From the NCBI GenBank assembly GCA_022539475.1, contig VCMS01000097.1:1-64000 (forward strand): 64,000 nucleotides of DNA, written 5' to 3'. Numbering within the stretch: position 1 is the first letter of the stretch; each line of letters opens with the position of its first letter. Under the pieces are notes generated by a model. That model ran no database searches and was not told where the DNA came from. It worked only from the letters and a program-made list of their open reading frames with translations. Source of the DNA: Gracilaria domingensis. Lineage: Eukaryota; Rhodophyta; Florideophyceae; Gracilariales; Gracilariaceae. A program made the translations under genes and the position numbers. This document shows positions 10,789-22,298 of this stretch, piece by piece.

Positions 10789-11780
10789 TGTTAGAGGTTA
10801 TAGCTGGGATCGGAAAGTTGACATGAGAAAGGATGGAGGGATGCAAGGGAAGTTCGCCAGCTCTGGCTCAGATTTACTTGGAGGTGCTTGAGTCACAACC
10901 TATATAGCACTTCTTCGCTACTCCATCATGGGACTCCAACTCTGACCAACATGCAACTCACTAACCAGAGACACTCAATACTACCAATCATCTACAGACA
11001 TAACATGGTAACAGTGCCAAACTGTTTACAACAGCAGTGCACAACAACGCACAACAGTGTACAACAGTGCACAACAATTCCGTACACTACTGCACAGCAG
11101 TGCACAACAATGCACAACAATGCACACCAATGTAGTAGCCATGCACGTCCCTGACAGTCTACCGACACATTTCTACAGCACACCACGAGCACCACACATC
11201 AATGCAGTCAACAATATGACAGCTCACCATAGTAACACGAACATGCATACACACAATGCAACACCTCACCATCATGACCAGCCATGCTTACGGAACATCA
11301 CATCACACTTCACGTGTTGCTGGCACGCTGTAATCTGTACACCACACCGTAGTTTGTACGTGCCAGATACCCAAGTCCCACATCATCAACAAGTACCAGT
11401 AAACCACATGACGTCAGTCACTTAGCTGCAACATGTTCCATTCATCCATACACACACATTTGCATGTAGCACAACTCAAACATGGTGTAAACTTCGCAAC
11501 ACTGACAGTGCTGCCACCTGTACTTTGTGTGCACATACATAGCCTTCAACCCTGTACTTCATGACCACTGTACAACCTGTCATCGTTTACCTTGTGGTCA
11601 TCCCTGCTGAACGATAGTGTTCCAGTGTAGCCATAAACGTTCAACCCATACTGAGTATACCACACAGCAACGTAGTATACCAAACAGAACAACATCAATC
11701 TCGGTTTCACGTAGCAAGGTACCATTCTAGACTCCACACATCTCAACTGCTTGATGTCAGTGACAGCATGACTTCCAACA
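10789..11780 (-). repeat. 3' LTR of C1 (992 bp form)
   Basis: In the minus orientation it runs from TGTTGGAAGTC (11780) to CTCTAACA (10789). Its end resembles the family A LTR, while its start (U3) is unrelated. It contains repeated GTGCACAACA-like decamers at about 11028-11140, the C version of the TTGTGCACTG repeats of family A. Sequence to the right contains two further polypurine/LTR-start-like steps at 12011 and 12140. Confidence 0.82.
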
Positions 11781-12211
11781 CCCTCCCTCTGTTACTGACT
11801 TCAAGCAACCAGCGCTTCTGGTCAATTACATGCTAAGTAACAAGTCGGGCAGTCAAGAAACCAATGTTACTGCAAATAAACCTTACGATGGCCAACGGTG
11901 ACAACCAAACATCAAATGCAGTTAGTGTGTGTCCAAGCCTACGGCTGTACCGTTCTACCAGTATACCAAGATCATAGTTCTGTTCTGTACGATTCGGATG
12001 TTCTGGAAACACCCTCCTTTTGTCACACACTCTGAACTTCTTACTCATCCTTCGTATGGCAACGAAGACAACAGCTTCCGGTTCAAACAGATATCAACAA
12101 CAGACAGTGAGAGCCTAAGTCTGAGGATGTTACTCTGACACCCTCCCTCTCTCACTGGCTTTGAACTTCTCTCGGAACCAAAATGCACCTCAGAGTCCTT
12201 CACAAAAGGGA

Positions 12212-12818
12212 TCTAGACGTCCACAAGTGACCACATTCTAGACACCGAAAAACGAATGTTGCTCCGAGCATGTAACACATAACAACTTCTCGGAGCATCA
12301 TTAATCACAGTAATGTAACCAGACATGCAAACACACGCAATCTTCTGATTCAAGACCGATTTTCTGAACACCGGACATGAAACAAGTAGCAACCTTCCGG
12401 TTCAATATCACTTTCTTAACAGCTGGACATGCAAAACAGAGCAACCTTCCAGCTCAACAACTCTCTTCAAACAGCGGACATGCAAAATCACAGCAACCTT
12501 CCGCGAATAACACACAAAGAGAATTGCAACACAAGCATCCTGGACTTGCAAAATGACAACCTTCTAGGCCCCGTCCATACAAAGTGATGTCCTACACACT
12601 CAGGCATGAAACACTTAAACTCCTGAGTCAAACAGCTCTTTCATTCACACCGGACATGCAGACACATAGCAAACTTCCAGTGACAACAAACTGAAACAAA
12701 GAGCAAAACAAAAATCACAAGCAATGAAACAAACACTCAGGCGTGAAACACTCAACCTCCTGAGTCAATTAGCTCTTCCATACACACCGGACATGCAAAC
12801 AAATAGCAACCTTCCGGT
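12212..12818 (-). repeat. Array of about ten short hairpins with co-varying stems
   Basis: Successive inverted repeats of 4-9 bp enclose similar 17-26-base loops; on the plus strand the loops start CATG or similar, most are A-rich, and many end near CAACCTT. Clear stems: 12212-12217/12237-12242 (TCTAGA), 12260-12268/12289-12297 (9 bp), 12370-12375/12396-12401 (ACCGGA/TCCGGT), 12421-12427/12448-12454 (AGCTGGA/TCCAGCT), 12474-12478/12500-12504 (GCGGA/TCCGC), 12598-12604/12622-12628 and 12735-12741/12759-12765 (both ACTCAGG/CCTGAGT), 12786-12791/12813-12818. Weaker ones lie at 12320-12347, 12539-12568 and 12648-12682. Stem bases change while pairing is kept, which points to selection for structure or to copying of palindromes. 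Confidence 0.7.
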
Positions 12819-13089
12819 ACAACATAAGTAAAGCGAAGAGCACAGCACATATCCCGGGCATACATAACGACAACCTTCTGAGCCTGCGTAAGGAAGTAAC
12901 GATAACAACGGACAAGTAACATCGCAACTTTCCAAAGTTGATACAAAGAAGAGCTCAGACATGTTCAACAACAAACACACATGAAGTGCCATAAATGAAT
13001 CTCACACACAGTCTTAGGCAGGAAACACTCCATCTCTTGAACTGTAGCGAGCATAACAGAAACAAATTGCAAGCAATCGGGTGCATAAG

Positions 13090-14164
13090 GAACTAAGATT
13101 CCTGGTACCCTAGGGAGTCGGACCCCTGACCCCCGGAGACCCTCCGGGTAGGAAACGACTTTCTTCTGTCTACCTCCTCCTGCGTTGCAGGAAAAGGCGC
13201 GTCGCTCTCTACGAGACGTCCAGAGGATGGTTAATGACCAAAGATATGCCTTCACCAAGTTAAACCCTCTCTGGTCTCTTGCAAGAACTTGCGCGACCCT
13301 GATACTGCAGGTACTATGACAAACCGAGGTACGCTTCCAGCAAGCAAACAACCAAGTTCACTAGCGGCCTGATCCTGAAAAGGAGGTCAGCCTACGATAC
13401 GTTGCCTCCCCGCACCACCGCAGCAGTACGGATCAAAAGCTCGTTTCAGTTTGTCTTCCCAACAGATCAAGAACCCAACACACAGTCAGGTCACACACAA
13501 CAAAGGTGAACCACCCCTGTTCGAAGCAGTACGTCACGGCACCCCGTCAACTTCAGCACTCGCCGTACTACCAGGTCTTCCGACCCACACCGTTATCTGC
13601 CCCGAAGGACCGGTGGGAGGCCGCTCGACAGCGCGTCCGAATTGGTTCAAGCCGCCAGACTAACGTCCCCGATTGCTCGGATCAACCGCTCGTCGCACCG
13701 AAACTCAAGTGATCACCACAAATGCCGAGCAAACAGGCAGTGCCCGGACTTCAACGAAAAAACGAATGCTGAGCACAACACACAAGTGCACAGACTTCAA
13801 CGACAACGGTACTCAACCCCTCGGATCAGAACCCGCAAACACGACACGGGGATCCCAACAACGAAAACAGAGGCGAGAAACCAACAAGAGCGGATAGCGA
13901 TCGACGAAAACGAAAATGAACAAGAAACAAAACCGAATCACGAAAGTAGAACAACGTCGAACCACTACCACCACAACGCCCTCAAGGAAGAACGCAAACC
14001 AAAAGAGAAAAACAACACCACCAAACCGGTCAACGACAAGAAACACGACGGCAAGCAAACATCGAAAACATCAACAACGGCGCTGAACAACACGGCCGGC
14101 GGTGAGGGAGAGCGGCGGAAAGGGAAACCTCATGACGAACGACAAACGGCAGAGGTCAGCGGGG
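13090..14164 (-). other. C1 leader, including the structured segment
   Basis: Minus-orientation leader closely related to the family A leader (compare 1714-2790). It includes the four-hairpin segment at about 13090-13270 and the upstream conserved blocks. Open frames here are unlikely to be coding, because the same sequence is the untranslated leader in A copies. Confidence 0.75.
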
Positions 14165-14178
14165 CTGGGCCCATAACC
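14165..14178 (-). other. C1 primer-binding site
   Basis: On the minus strand GGTTATGGGCCCAG follows the 5' LTR. It is identical to the half initiator tRNA-Met site of families A and B. Confidence 0.85.
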
Positions 14179-14896
14179 TGTTAGAGGTTATAGCTGGGAT
14201 CGGAAAGTTGACATGAGGAAGGATGGAGGGATGCGAGGGAAGTTCGCCAGCTCTGGCTCAGATTTACTTGGAGGTGCTTGAGTCACAACCTATATAGCAC
14301 TTCTTCGCTACTCCATCATGGGACTCCAACTCTGACCAACATGCAACTCACCACAAACTCACTCCAAGTCCTACGTCACTAACAACACCACACTGTAATC
14401 CTCTTGACACCGCATCAACTCTTCACCATAGTGCCCAAGTTACACCAAGCTGTCCTACATGTCCACGCACATACGTGTGTACCCTGTGCATCATGTACAG
14501 TATACCCAGTGTACTAGCTCCACACGTGTACCCCGGACACAACCCATTAGCGCCACAACACTTGTACGAACCACAATGCATATGACCATTTGCAGTAGCC
14601 AATCAGAAGCCCGTTTCACGTTCACTTTGCGCAGAGGCGCATATGCGCTTTTCCAACGGCCCCCTCCAAAACAGCCCATGCTCCCCAGCACTTTTGGTTT
14701 TCAGCGACAGCACAGGGTCAACATCCAACACAGCATTCCAATGTAGCCGTAAACGTTCAACACATACTGAGTATACCACACAGCAACGTAGTATACCAAA
14801 CAGAACAACATCAATCTCGGTTTCACGTATCAAGGTACCATTCTAGACTCCACACATCTCAACTGCTTGATGTCACTGACAGCATGACTTCCAACA
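14179..14896 (-). repeat. 5' LTR of C1, an A/C mosaic
   Basis: Both ends match family C, but roughly 14352-14731 is family A U3 sequence, including the GCGCATATGCGC palindrome and the complete A-type LTR start. The mosaic part replaces the C sequence present in the other LTR, so the two LTRs differ in length (718 and 992 bp). Template switching between co-packaged RNAs, or later gene conversion, would explain it. Confidence 0.78.
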
Positions 14897-15092
14897 CCGA
14901 CTATTGAAGTTTTTGTTGTTGTTGTTGTTGTTTGCCGTTGTTGTTGTTTGCAGTTGTTGTTGTTTGCTTATGTTGTTTGCTACTGTTGTTTACTGCTGTT
15001 GTTTGCTGTGGTTTTTTTGCTGTCGTTGTTTGCCGTTGCTGCCTATCTGCCACCGCCGTATTTGATTTGCTCCCGTGTTCCCTTCTTACAAC

Positions 15093-15897
15093 ATGGATTC
15101 GTTCAGTGGACTCAAGATCGAGAAGTTAGGTGAGGATAACTTCCACACCTGGAAGCAGAAGATTCAGTACGTACTTGCACTGAAAGACCTCAAGAACCAT
15201 CTCACCACTTCTGCACCCACCGATGAAGAGGAACCGGCGAAATGGCAAATACGAGACGAAAGGGCTAGAGCGATCTTTGGACTCACGCTTGCCGACGAGC
15301 ACTTGGATCACATTCGTGACATCGACACTGCCGCTGACGCATGGAAAGCCATCTGCAATGTGTTCCAACGCAAGTCTCTTCTGAACCGAATCAACGACAA
15401 ACGTGCTTTTTACTCTGTCAAGATGCGCGAGGACGAGAAGATGTTACAATTCATCAATCTTGTTCGGTACTTGGCCTCCGACCTCAAGAGTATGGACGTC
15501 AACGTTGAAGAAGAGGACATTGCCATGGCCGCTCTGTGTGGACTTCCGGAACGTTTTGAGCACCTCATTGTTGCAATTGACACCACGATCGGAGATCGCC
15601 AACTCACCATGGAGTTTGTGAAGAGCCGTCTGTTACAAGAAGAGCAACGTATGAGTGATCGTGCGAAGGAGGAGTCTGGTGGTGATGCAGATCAGATCGA
15701 TGCTGCTCACCCAAGTGTGCATACCGAGCTCAACGATGAGCAGGGTACGGGCGGCACCGATTCCGACTTTGTATGCCTCATTGCAAATGGTGCCGACAAG
15801 GCCACTAACAGTGACTGGATTGTTGCCTCTGGAGCTACTGCGCTCATGACTTATGATGACTCAATGTTCCAAACGTACGAGACAAAGGTGTCGTCGG
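15093..15897 (+). other. A3 gag and early pol (fossil)
   Basis: Gag beginning MDSFSGLKIEKLGEDNFHTW, continuing into the protease region. It ends at the C2 insertion with target duplication GTCGG (15893-15897). Relative to A2 and A4 the zinc-knuckle region is missing. Broken. Confidence 0.85.
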
Positions 15898-17352
15898 TGT
15901 TAGAGGTTATAGCTGGGATCGGAAAGTTGACATGAGGAAGGATGGGGGGATGCAAGGGAAGTTCGCCAGCTCTGGCTCGGAATTTACTTGGAGGTGCTCG
16001 AGTCACCGCTTATATAGAAATACTTTGCGCAACCATCGCAAACCTCCAACTCCAAGCAATACCTAAACCACTAGCTAGAGACACTCAATACTACCAATCA
16101 TCTCCTAACATAACATGGTAACACTCCCACACTATCATGGCAGCTTACAGCAACAAAGCGCAACAGTGCACAACAGTGCACAACAACTTACGTGCCTACA
16201 CATAACCATGACCATGCACAGATTCACATAGTGCCAACACACTGTAATCCCTACACCACACCATAACAGTTACGTACAGGCTCACCAACAACACTTCAGC
16301 ACAAACTCACTCCAAGTCCTACGTTACCAACAACACCACACTGTAATCCTCTTGACGCCGCATCAACTCTTCACCATAGTGCCCAAGTTACACCAAGCTG
16401 TCCTACATGTCCACGTACATACGTGTGTACCCTGTGCATCATGTACAGTATGCCCAGTGTACTAGCTACACGCGTGTACCCCGGAAACAACCCATTAGCG
16501 CCACAACACTTGTACCAACCACAATGCATATGACCATTTGCAGTAGCCAATAAGAAGCCCGTTTCAAGTTGAGTTTGCGCAGAGGCGCATATGCGCTTTT
16601 CCGACGGCACCCTCCAAAACAGCCCATGCTCCCCAGCACTTTTGGTTTACAGTGACAGCACAGGGTCAACATACAACATAGCACAACTCAAACATGGTGT
16701 AAACTTCACAACACTGACAGTTCTGCCACCTGTACTTTGTGTGCACATACATAGCCTTCAACCCTGTACTTCATGACCACTGTACAACCTGTCATCGTTT
16801 ACCTTGTGGTCATCCCAGCTGAACGATAGCGTTCCAGTGTAGCCATAAACGTTCAACCCATACTGAGTATACCACACAGCAACGTAGTATACCAAACAGA
16901 ACAACATCAATCTCGGTTTCACGTAGCAAGGTACCATTCTAGACTCCACACATCTCAACTGCTTGATGTCAGTGACAGCATGACTTCCAACACCCTCCCT
17001 CTGTTACTGACTTCAAGCAACCAGCGCTCCTGGTCAATTACATGCTAAGTAACAAGTCGGGCAGTCAAGAAACCAATGTTACTGCAAATAAACCTTACGA
17101 TGGCCAACGGTGACAACCAAACATCAAGTGCAGTTAGTGTGTGTCCAAGTCCACGGCTGTACCGTTCTACCAGTATACCAAGATCATAGTTCTGTTCTGT
17201 ACGATTCGGATGTTCTGGAAACACCCTCCTTTTGTCACACACTCTGAACTTCTTACTCATCCTTCGTATGGCAACGAAGACAACAGCTTCCGGTTCAAAC
17301 AGACATCAACAACAGACAGTGAGAGCCTAAGTCTGAGGATGTTACTCTGACA
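15898..17352 (-). mobile_element. C2, solo LTR of family C (long form)
   Basis: Flanked by GTCGG at 15893-15897 and 17353-17357, with A3 pol continuing across. No internal region is present, so it is a solo LTR of 1455 bp. Its start in the minus orientation is TGTCAGAG at 17352, which corresponds to position 12140 in C1, well outside the shorter C1 LTR. Inner LTR-start-like steps lie at 16992 and 17223, with the same spacing (231 and 129 bp) as in C1. The middle (about 15985-16674) is family A-like U3, so this LTR is also a mosaic. Confidence 0.8.
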
Positions 17353-17357
17353 GTCGG

Positions 17358-18483
17358 GTGTGAGTATCGGCAATGATTCCAAGTTGCAGTCTGTTGGTCA
17401 TGGAAGTGTGGAGCTCGATCTGACAGTTGAAGCGTCCAAGTGTAAGTGCAACCTAAAGCAGGTGGTAAACGTGCCCAACTTACGGTACCACTTGTTGTCT
17501 GTGTCACAGATTTGTGATCTGGGCTGCACGGTAGTGTTTGACAAAGAAAAGGTATATGTGTACAAGGGGTCAAAAGTGGTTGCCGTCGGGCGACGCGTCA
17601 AAGACATGTACTACGTTTGCACTGCTGCAGAACAGCTCACGGACACGGACAGTGCGCTTGTGTCAGACTTGTCGCTTTGGCATGCTCGAATGGCTCATGT
17701 GAATGTGGAAGGCATCAAGCAGATGGCTTGAAATGGCGTCGTGTCAGGTCTGAATGTGGATGTGGCTCAGAAGGTGGATGTGTGTGGCTCATGTGTAGTA
17801 GGCAAAGCAACCCGTGCTCCGACTCCCAAGCAAGGGGGGGAACGAGCTGAACACGTACTGGACCTGGTAGACTCTGATATTTCGGGTCCATTTAACGTGA
17901 AGTCCTTGGGAGGCTCGCACTACTTTGTCACATTCATCGATGACCACAGCCGCTACTGCTTTCTGTACATGCTCAAGACGAAGGATGAGGTATTTCGGAT
18001 GTTCATCAAGTGGCTCAGGTTTGTGGAGAACCAGATGGGCAAGAAGGTTCTTTCCATCACCGCTCGTAAAAGTGCGCTGCGTGCTTTGCGCACAGACAAC
18101 GGTGGTGAGTACCTGTGCAATCGGTTCTTCGAGAAACTGGAGCAGTACGGTATTGATAGTCAGCGAACTGTGCCTTACAATCCACAGCAGAACGGGCTTG
18201 CCGAGAGGTTCAATCGCACACTCATGGACTTGGTCAGGTCAATGTTGCATCACAAGATTGTGCCAAACAGCTTTTGGGCTGAAGCTCTGAATGTTTCCGT
18301 GAATGTGCGCAACAGAGTGACCTGCAAAGCGCTTCCGAGTGACGTGACTCCGTTTGAGCTGTGGCATGGACAGAAGCCTGATCTGAGCAATCTGCGTGTG
18401 TTTGGTAGCGGTTGCTGGTACAAGGTGGTTGATCACAAGTTGAAGAAGCTGGAAGAGCGTGCAGTGGAAGCGATCTTCAGTGA
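17358..18483 (+). other. A3 integrase region (fossil)
   Basis: Continuation of A3 pol with the integrase zinc-binding part and catalytic core (strings such as HSRYCFLYMLKTKDE). It ends where the B2 LTR begins. Broken. Confidence 0.85.
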
Positions 18484-19210
18484 TGTTGAAGTTTGGATGG
18501 TTTCGGGTGCCTGGCAGTCCTTCAATGTGTGTCCAAGTACCTGGAACACAAAGTTGCAAGGAAGCATGAGCACTTTTGGGCACCCTCGTGCGAAAAGCGC
18601 ATATGCTCCTCTCCACAAACCCAACGTGATACTGCAATATGATTGGCTACTGCAAATGCGTGTATGCAACGTAATTTGGACAAGTAGAGTTGGCTGTATG
18701 GAGCAGGAGTGGCAGATGCCACAAGTGGTGCACAGTGATTGGCTGGATTCCGCTGGTACTGGCCAGTTATGCAGTAGCTAGGAATGTGCGAATACAGGCT
18801 ATACTGTGCGAGTTTTGCAAGATGTGCGATCTTAGGCTATTGCCAAGGGGTTTGGAGCGAATGTGCGATTCTGAGCTGCGTGAGGGGGTTTGATGCGCCG
18901 GATTGAAATGTTGATTCTTTGGGGCTACTAATGGATCATGGAGTTGGCATTGGATTTGGCGCGGATTGATTTAGTTGTTTTGAATTCGTATTGTGATTTG
19001 CTCGCGCTTTCGTTGTCAAGGTGTACACTTTGACAGCGTGTGCTGTTATGTCGCATGCAGCGACGGCGGCGGTGCGCGGTTAGTACTAGTAGGTTGCGAT
19101 CGTCCCCGTTCACTAAACTCGGTCGAAGGCGGCCTACCCCTTTTATTATTCTACTCTTCTTGTTTGTGTGCTTGTCACTTCCCCTTCTCAAACCTGCGCG
19201 CCTTGCGTTA
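18484..19210 (+). repeat. 5' LTR of B2
   Basis: A 727-bp LTR starting TGTTGAAG and ending TTGCGTTA, matching 8607-9335. It carries a variant of the shared A/B U3 module near 18595-18660. Confidence 0.87.
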
Positions 19211-19224
19211 GGTTATGGGCCCAG
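19211..19224 (+). other. B2 primer-binding site
   Basis: GGTTATGGGCCCAG immediately after the LTR: the half initiator tRNA-Met type, as in family A. Confidence 0.85.
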
Positions 19225-19378
19225 AGCGTCGACTCTTCGCAGACGTCACGCTCTTCTACTGATCTCTCTTGTGGATTCTACGACGTTTTCCTATCTGCGA
19301 CAGGTACGCGTTGCGAGCGAGCGAGCAAGCGAGCGGAAGGACCGCGCTGATTTCCCGCAAGCGACTAGCGGAGGCTAA

Positions 19379-19560
19379 CTGATGAACGCATATCTTTGGC
19401 TACTAACCTCCCTGGGACGTCTCGTAGGGATTATAAAGCCCCTCGCTCTGAAGTACGCAGAGCAAGGTAGGTCAAGAAGAACTCGTGCCTCACCTGGAGA
19501 GAGTAACCAGGGACCAGAGGTTCGGACCTCTAGGGTAGCCGGATATTAGATCCTGCCAGT
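19379..19560 (+). other. Structured leader RNA segment, family B version
   Basis: It has the same order of hairpins as family A with different stem bases. Hp1 pairs 19441-19449 with 19459-19467 (core GCTCT/AGAGC against CTCCT/AGGAG in A). Hp2 is CCTGG 19493-19497 with CCAGG 19507-19511 (CCCGG/CCGGG in A). Hp3 is AGAGG 19516-19520 with CCTCT 19527-19531 (AGGGG/TCCCT in A). Hp4 is GGAT 19541-19544 with ATCC 19550-19553 (GGAA/TTCC in A). The linker TAGGGTA after hp3 is conserved. Confidence 0.72.
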
Positions 19561-19915
19561 GGACTCGCTGCTTCTTCTTCTTCTTCTTGTTTCCAAGTTG
19601 AGTTCTGTCTCACCCGTGAGTATACTCTAGGCGTCGAGTACCTGAACTCCGCCTGTGATCGCGTACGGGACGCGTCCCGACGAGCGTTGTAGACTTGGCT
19701 ACACGGTCTCGGCTGGCGCCCTCGCTGTTGAGTGTTGAGGTTACTCCACTCCAGTCTTTACCCTCTTGTGTAACTGAAGCGTTGATTCCCTCTCTCCGCT
19801 TCTTTGTTTGTGTTTTTGAGAATTATTCTTCACTTCCGAGCTGGTTCTCTACTTTTCTTGGCTTGGTTACTACCTGGTTTCCCGATTTTGACTGTGTTTC
19901 TCGGGGTCTTTTGTC

Positions 19916-22298
19916 ATGTCTGACTCCGAAAAGGAAGCGAATACCAATTCTGGTGTGAAGATTCCTCGCTTCCATTTTAAGCATTGTGAGGACTACGCAC
20001 TCTGGAGGCACCGACTTCGTGCCGCCTGTCACATCAAAGGTGTCTGGAATGTGGTTAAGACTGATGCTGAGCAGTCTATTTTAACTGAGACGAACGCTAC
20101 TGATGGTCAGGGATCATCGGTTGATGCCATTCGAACGTTATTCAAACGCGAGAAGGCTTCCGGAATCGGAATCATCATCTGTGCACTTGGTGATGCTCCT
20201 TTACGTGTGGTTATGGATGTGGATGGCGATCCGGCAAAGATGTTCAAGTTGCTGGATGCACGCTATGCTTCGAATCGCACGGTTCCTAGGATTGCCGTTC
20301 AGACCCAACTATTCCGTATGACATACAATGCGCAGAACATGTCCGAATACGTTGATAAATTCACGGCTCTGTTCTCGCAGTTGGATCGTATCGGCAAGGA
20401 TGCTGCCATTCCTGAGTCTCACAAAGCTCCAACGTTGTTGGCTTCTATTGATCCGCAGAGCTCACTGGAGTCCACGGCTGCTGCATTACGTACCAAGGAG
20501 ATCTCTGAGTTGACGTGGGACTATGTGGCCACCACCCTCATTGATGAATATAATGCACGTCACATGACTACTGGTCGCAGTCGCAGCCGCAAGAAAGGAA
20601 AAGGAAGAGGTTCCAACAAATCTCATGGTACCTCCTCTATCACACATCATCGAGATGGTAATGATTCGGATGATTTTTCTGGCACACATTCCCTTGCAGC
20701 AGCAACCGGTAACGGGTAGCACTGTGACTTTTGTGGTCCAGATGGACATACCAAAGATCGTTGCTTTGTAAACCCGGACAATCCTGACAACCATCTGCCT
20801 CAGAGCATACTAAACAAGTTGGCTTTGAAGGCGAAGGACAAGTCTGGAGGATCTAAAGCGTCAACAAAGTCGTCTGGTAAGTTCTCCAAGATAGAGATTG
20901 CAGGCATGTCATTTGAGAAGGCAACAGTCCTGCCACCTGCACAACGAATAATGGACACCTATGCAGACAGTGGAGCAACTTCTCATTACTTCCACTCTGC
21001 AGCTGCCTTCGTTCCAAGCTCATTGCACGATGTGGAGGAGCGACACATACGGTTGGCGGACAAGAGTACTGTGTCTGAGACGAAGTGTGGAGACGTTATT
21101 CTGCCTTTTGAAAATGTGAATCTAAGGTTGACTGACGCACTACTCGTGCCTGACATGGAGTACAACCTAGTTTCTGTTGGGAGCCTTGCCGACTAGTCTA
21201 TTGAGTCTCGGTTCCGTGCACGTGAAGTTCGCCTGATTCATGAAAATGGCTTGGTGGTCGGGTGCAGACAGCCCGATAAACGTTCTGGCCTGTATACTTT
21301 GCCCGAACCGGTCATGCATTTCAGCGCGGGGCACGCATTACTCGGTGGCAAAGCCGACTTGCACTGCGTGTTGAAGGCATCATTACCGGAGTTGACTCAC
21401 CTATGGCACCGCCGACTGGCGCACATCATCCCGAGAGATCTCCAAATGGTGCACAAGCATGCAGGTGGTGTGCCACAGCTCACAGAAATGAAGGAGGTAT
21501 GTCACCCTTGTCGTCTCGAGAAAGCACACAAACTTCCATTTCCTGGAGTATTTACGCGTGAATCCGAGGTTGGTGACACTCTGCACTCCGACATAATAGG
21601 TCCACTCACCTTGTCCTTCCGTGACCGATTCAAGTATGCGTCAGCATTTGTGGATGATCACTGGCGTTATGTCATGGTAGGGTTCATGAAACACCGCAGT
21701 GAGATTAATGATGTATATGACGCTGTGGCGCAGAAGCTCAAGCAGCTTGGAGAAGCTGTGGTGAAGAAGGTACATTCTGACGATGCAAAGGAGTACATCG
21801 CTCTGCAGGATAATCAGGAGAACTCCTTCGACGATACATCGTTCTCTGCCCCGTACACCACGGAACATAACGCCATTGCCGAGCGCATCAACCGTACCAT
21901 GGAAGAAGCTATTCGAGCTTTGCTCATTCAAGCAAATCTACCAGAGTGCTTGTGGCCGTTCGCACTCAGACATGTTCTGTATGTGCGTAACCGTGTACCC
22001 CATTCCACAACTGGGAGTACGCCGTTCTTGTTATTGACTGGGAACAAACCAACGTTAGAGCACACTCGCGTGTTTGGTTGTTCTGCATTTGTGCTGAAGA
22101 GGACTGGTGGAACCAAATTCGAGTCTCGTGCACTTGGAGACTCTTGAGCATGGTATCTGCGACATTCTTGTTGCTGGCGATGATGGACTGCCGCGCATCA
22201 TGCGTTCGCATCATGTCACATTTGACGAAGATTCATTCCCCGGTGCAAAGTACTTGGAGGAGTACATGGAGAATGAAAGCGCATCTGATACCGACTTC
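19916..22298 (+). other. B2 gag and first half of pol (fossil)
   Basis: Gag starts MSDSEKEANTNSGVKIPRFH; a CCHC knuckle (CDFCGPDGHTKDRC) lies near 20726-20767. The protease region has ADSGATSHYF, and the integrase follows to about 22147. The domain order is Ty1/Copia. Sequence identity with family A proteins is low, so B is a separate lineage. Broken; A4 interrupts it at 22298. Confidence 0.87.

Larger units (their letters stand above)
10789..14896 (-). mobile_element. C1, non-autonomous LTR element in the A3 leader
   Basis: An LTR element in minus orientation: 5' LTR 14179-14896, primer-binding site 14165-14178, leader down to about 13090, a non-coding middle, then polypurine tracts and 3' LTR 10789-11780. 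CCGAC flanks both ends. No gag or pol homology is visible in its 2.4-kb interior, so it resembles LARD/TRIM-type elements and probably relied on family A proteins, whose primer site, leader and U5 it shares. The middle holds an array of small inverted repeats. Confidence 0.85.
9359..18483 (+). mobile_element. Copia family A, copy A3, interrupted by C1, C2 and B2
   Basis: An older family A element read in four pieces: 5' LTR 9359-10135 (its 3' end and the first part of the leader are missing), leader 10136-10788 and 14902-15092, gag and early pol 15093-15897, and integrase-containing pol 17358-18483. C1 interrupts the leader and C2 interrupts pol, each with a 5-bp target duplication. B2 truncates the right side. 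The element is broken, with several breaks apart from the insertions. Confidence 0.88.

Noticed and set aside
12212-12818. CRISPR-like array
   Set aside because: Eukaryotic LTR element interior; stems vary between units, there is no constant repeat or cas gene, and the loops rather than the arms are conserved.
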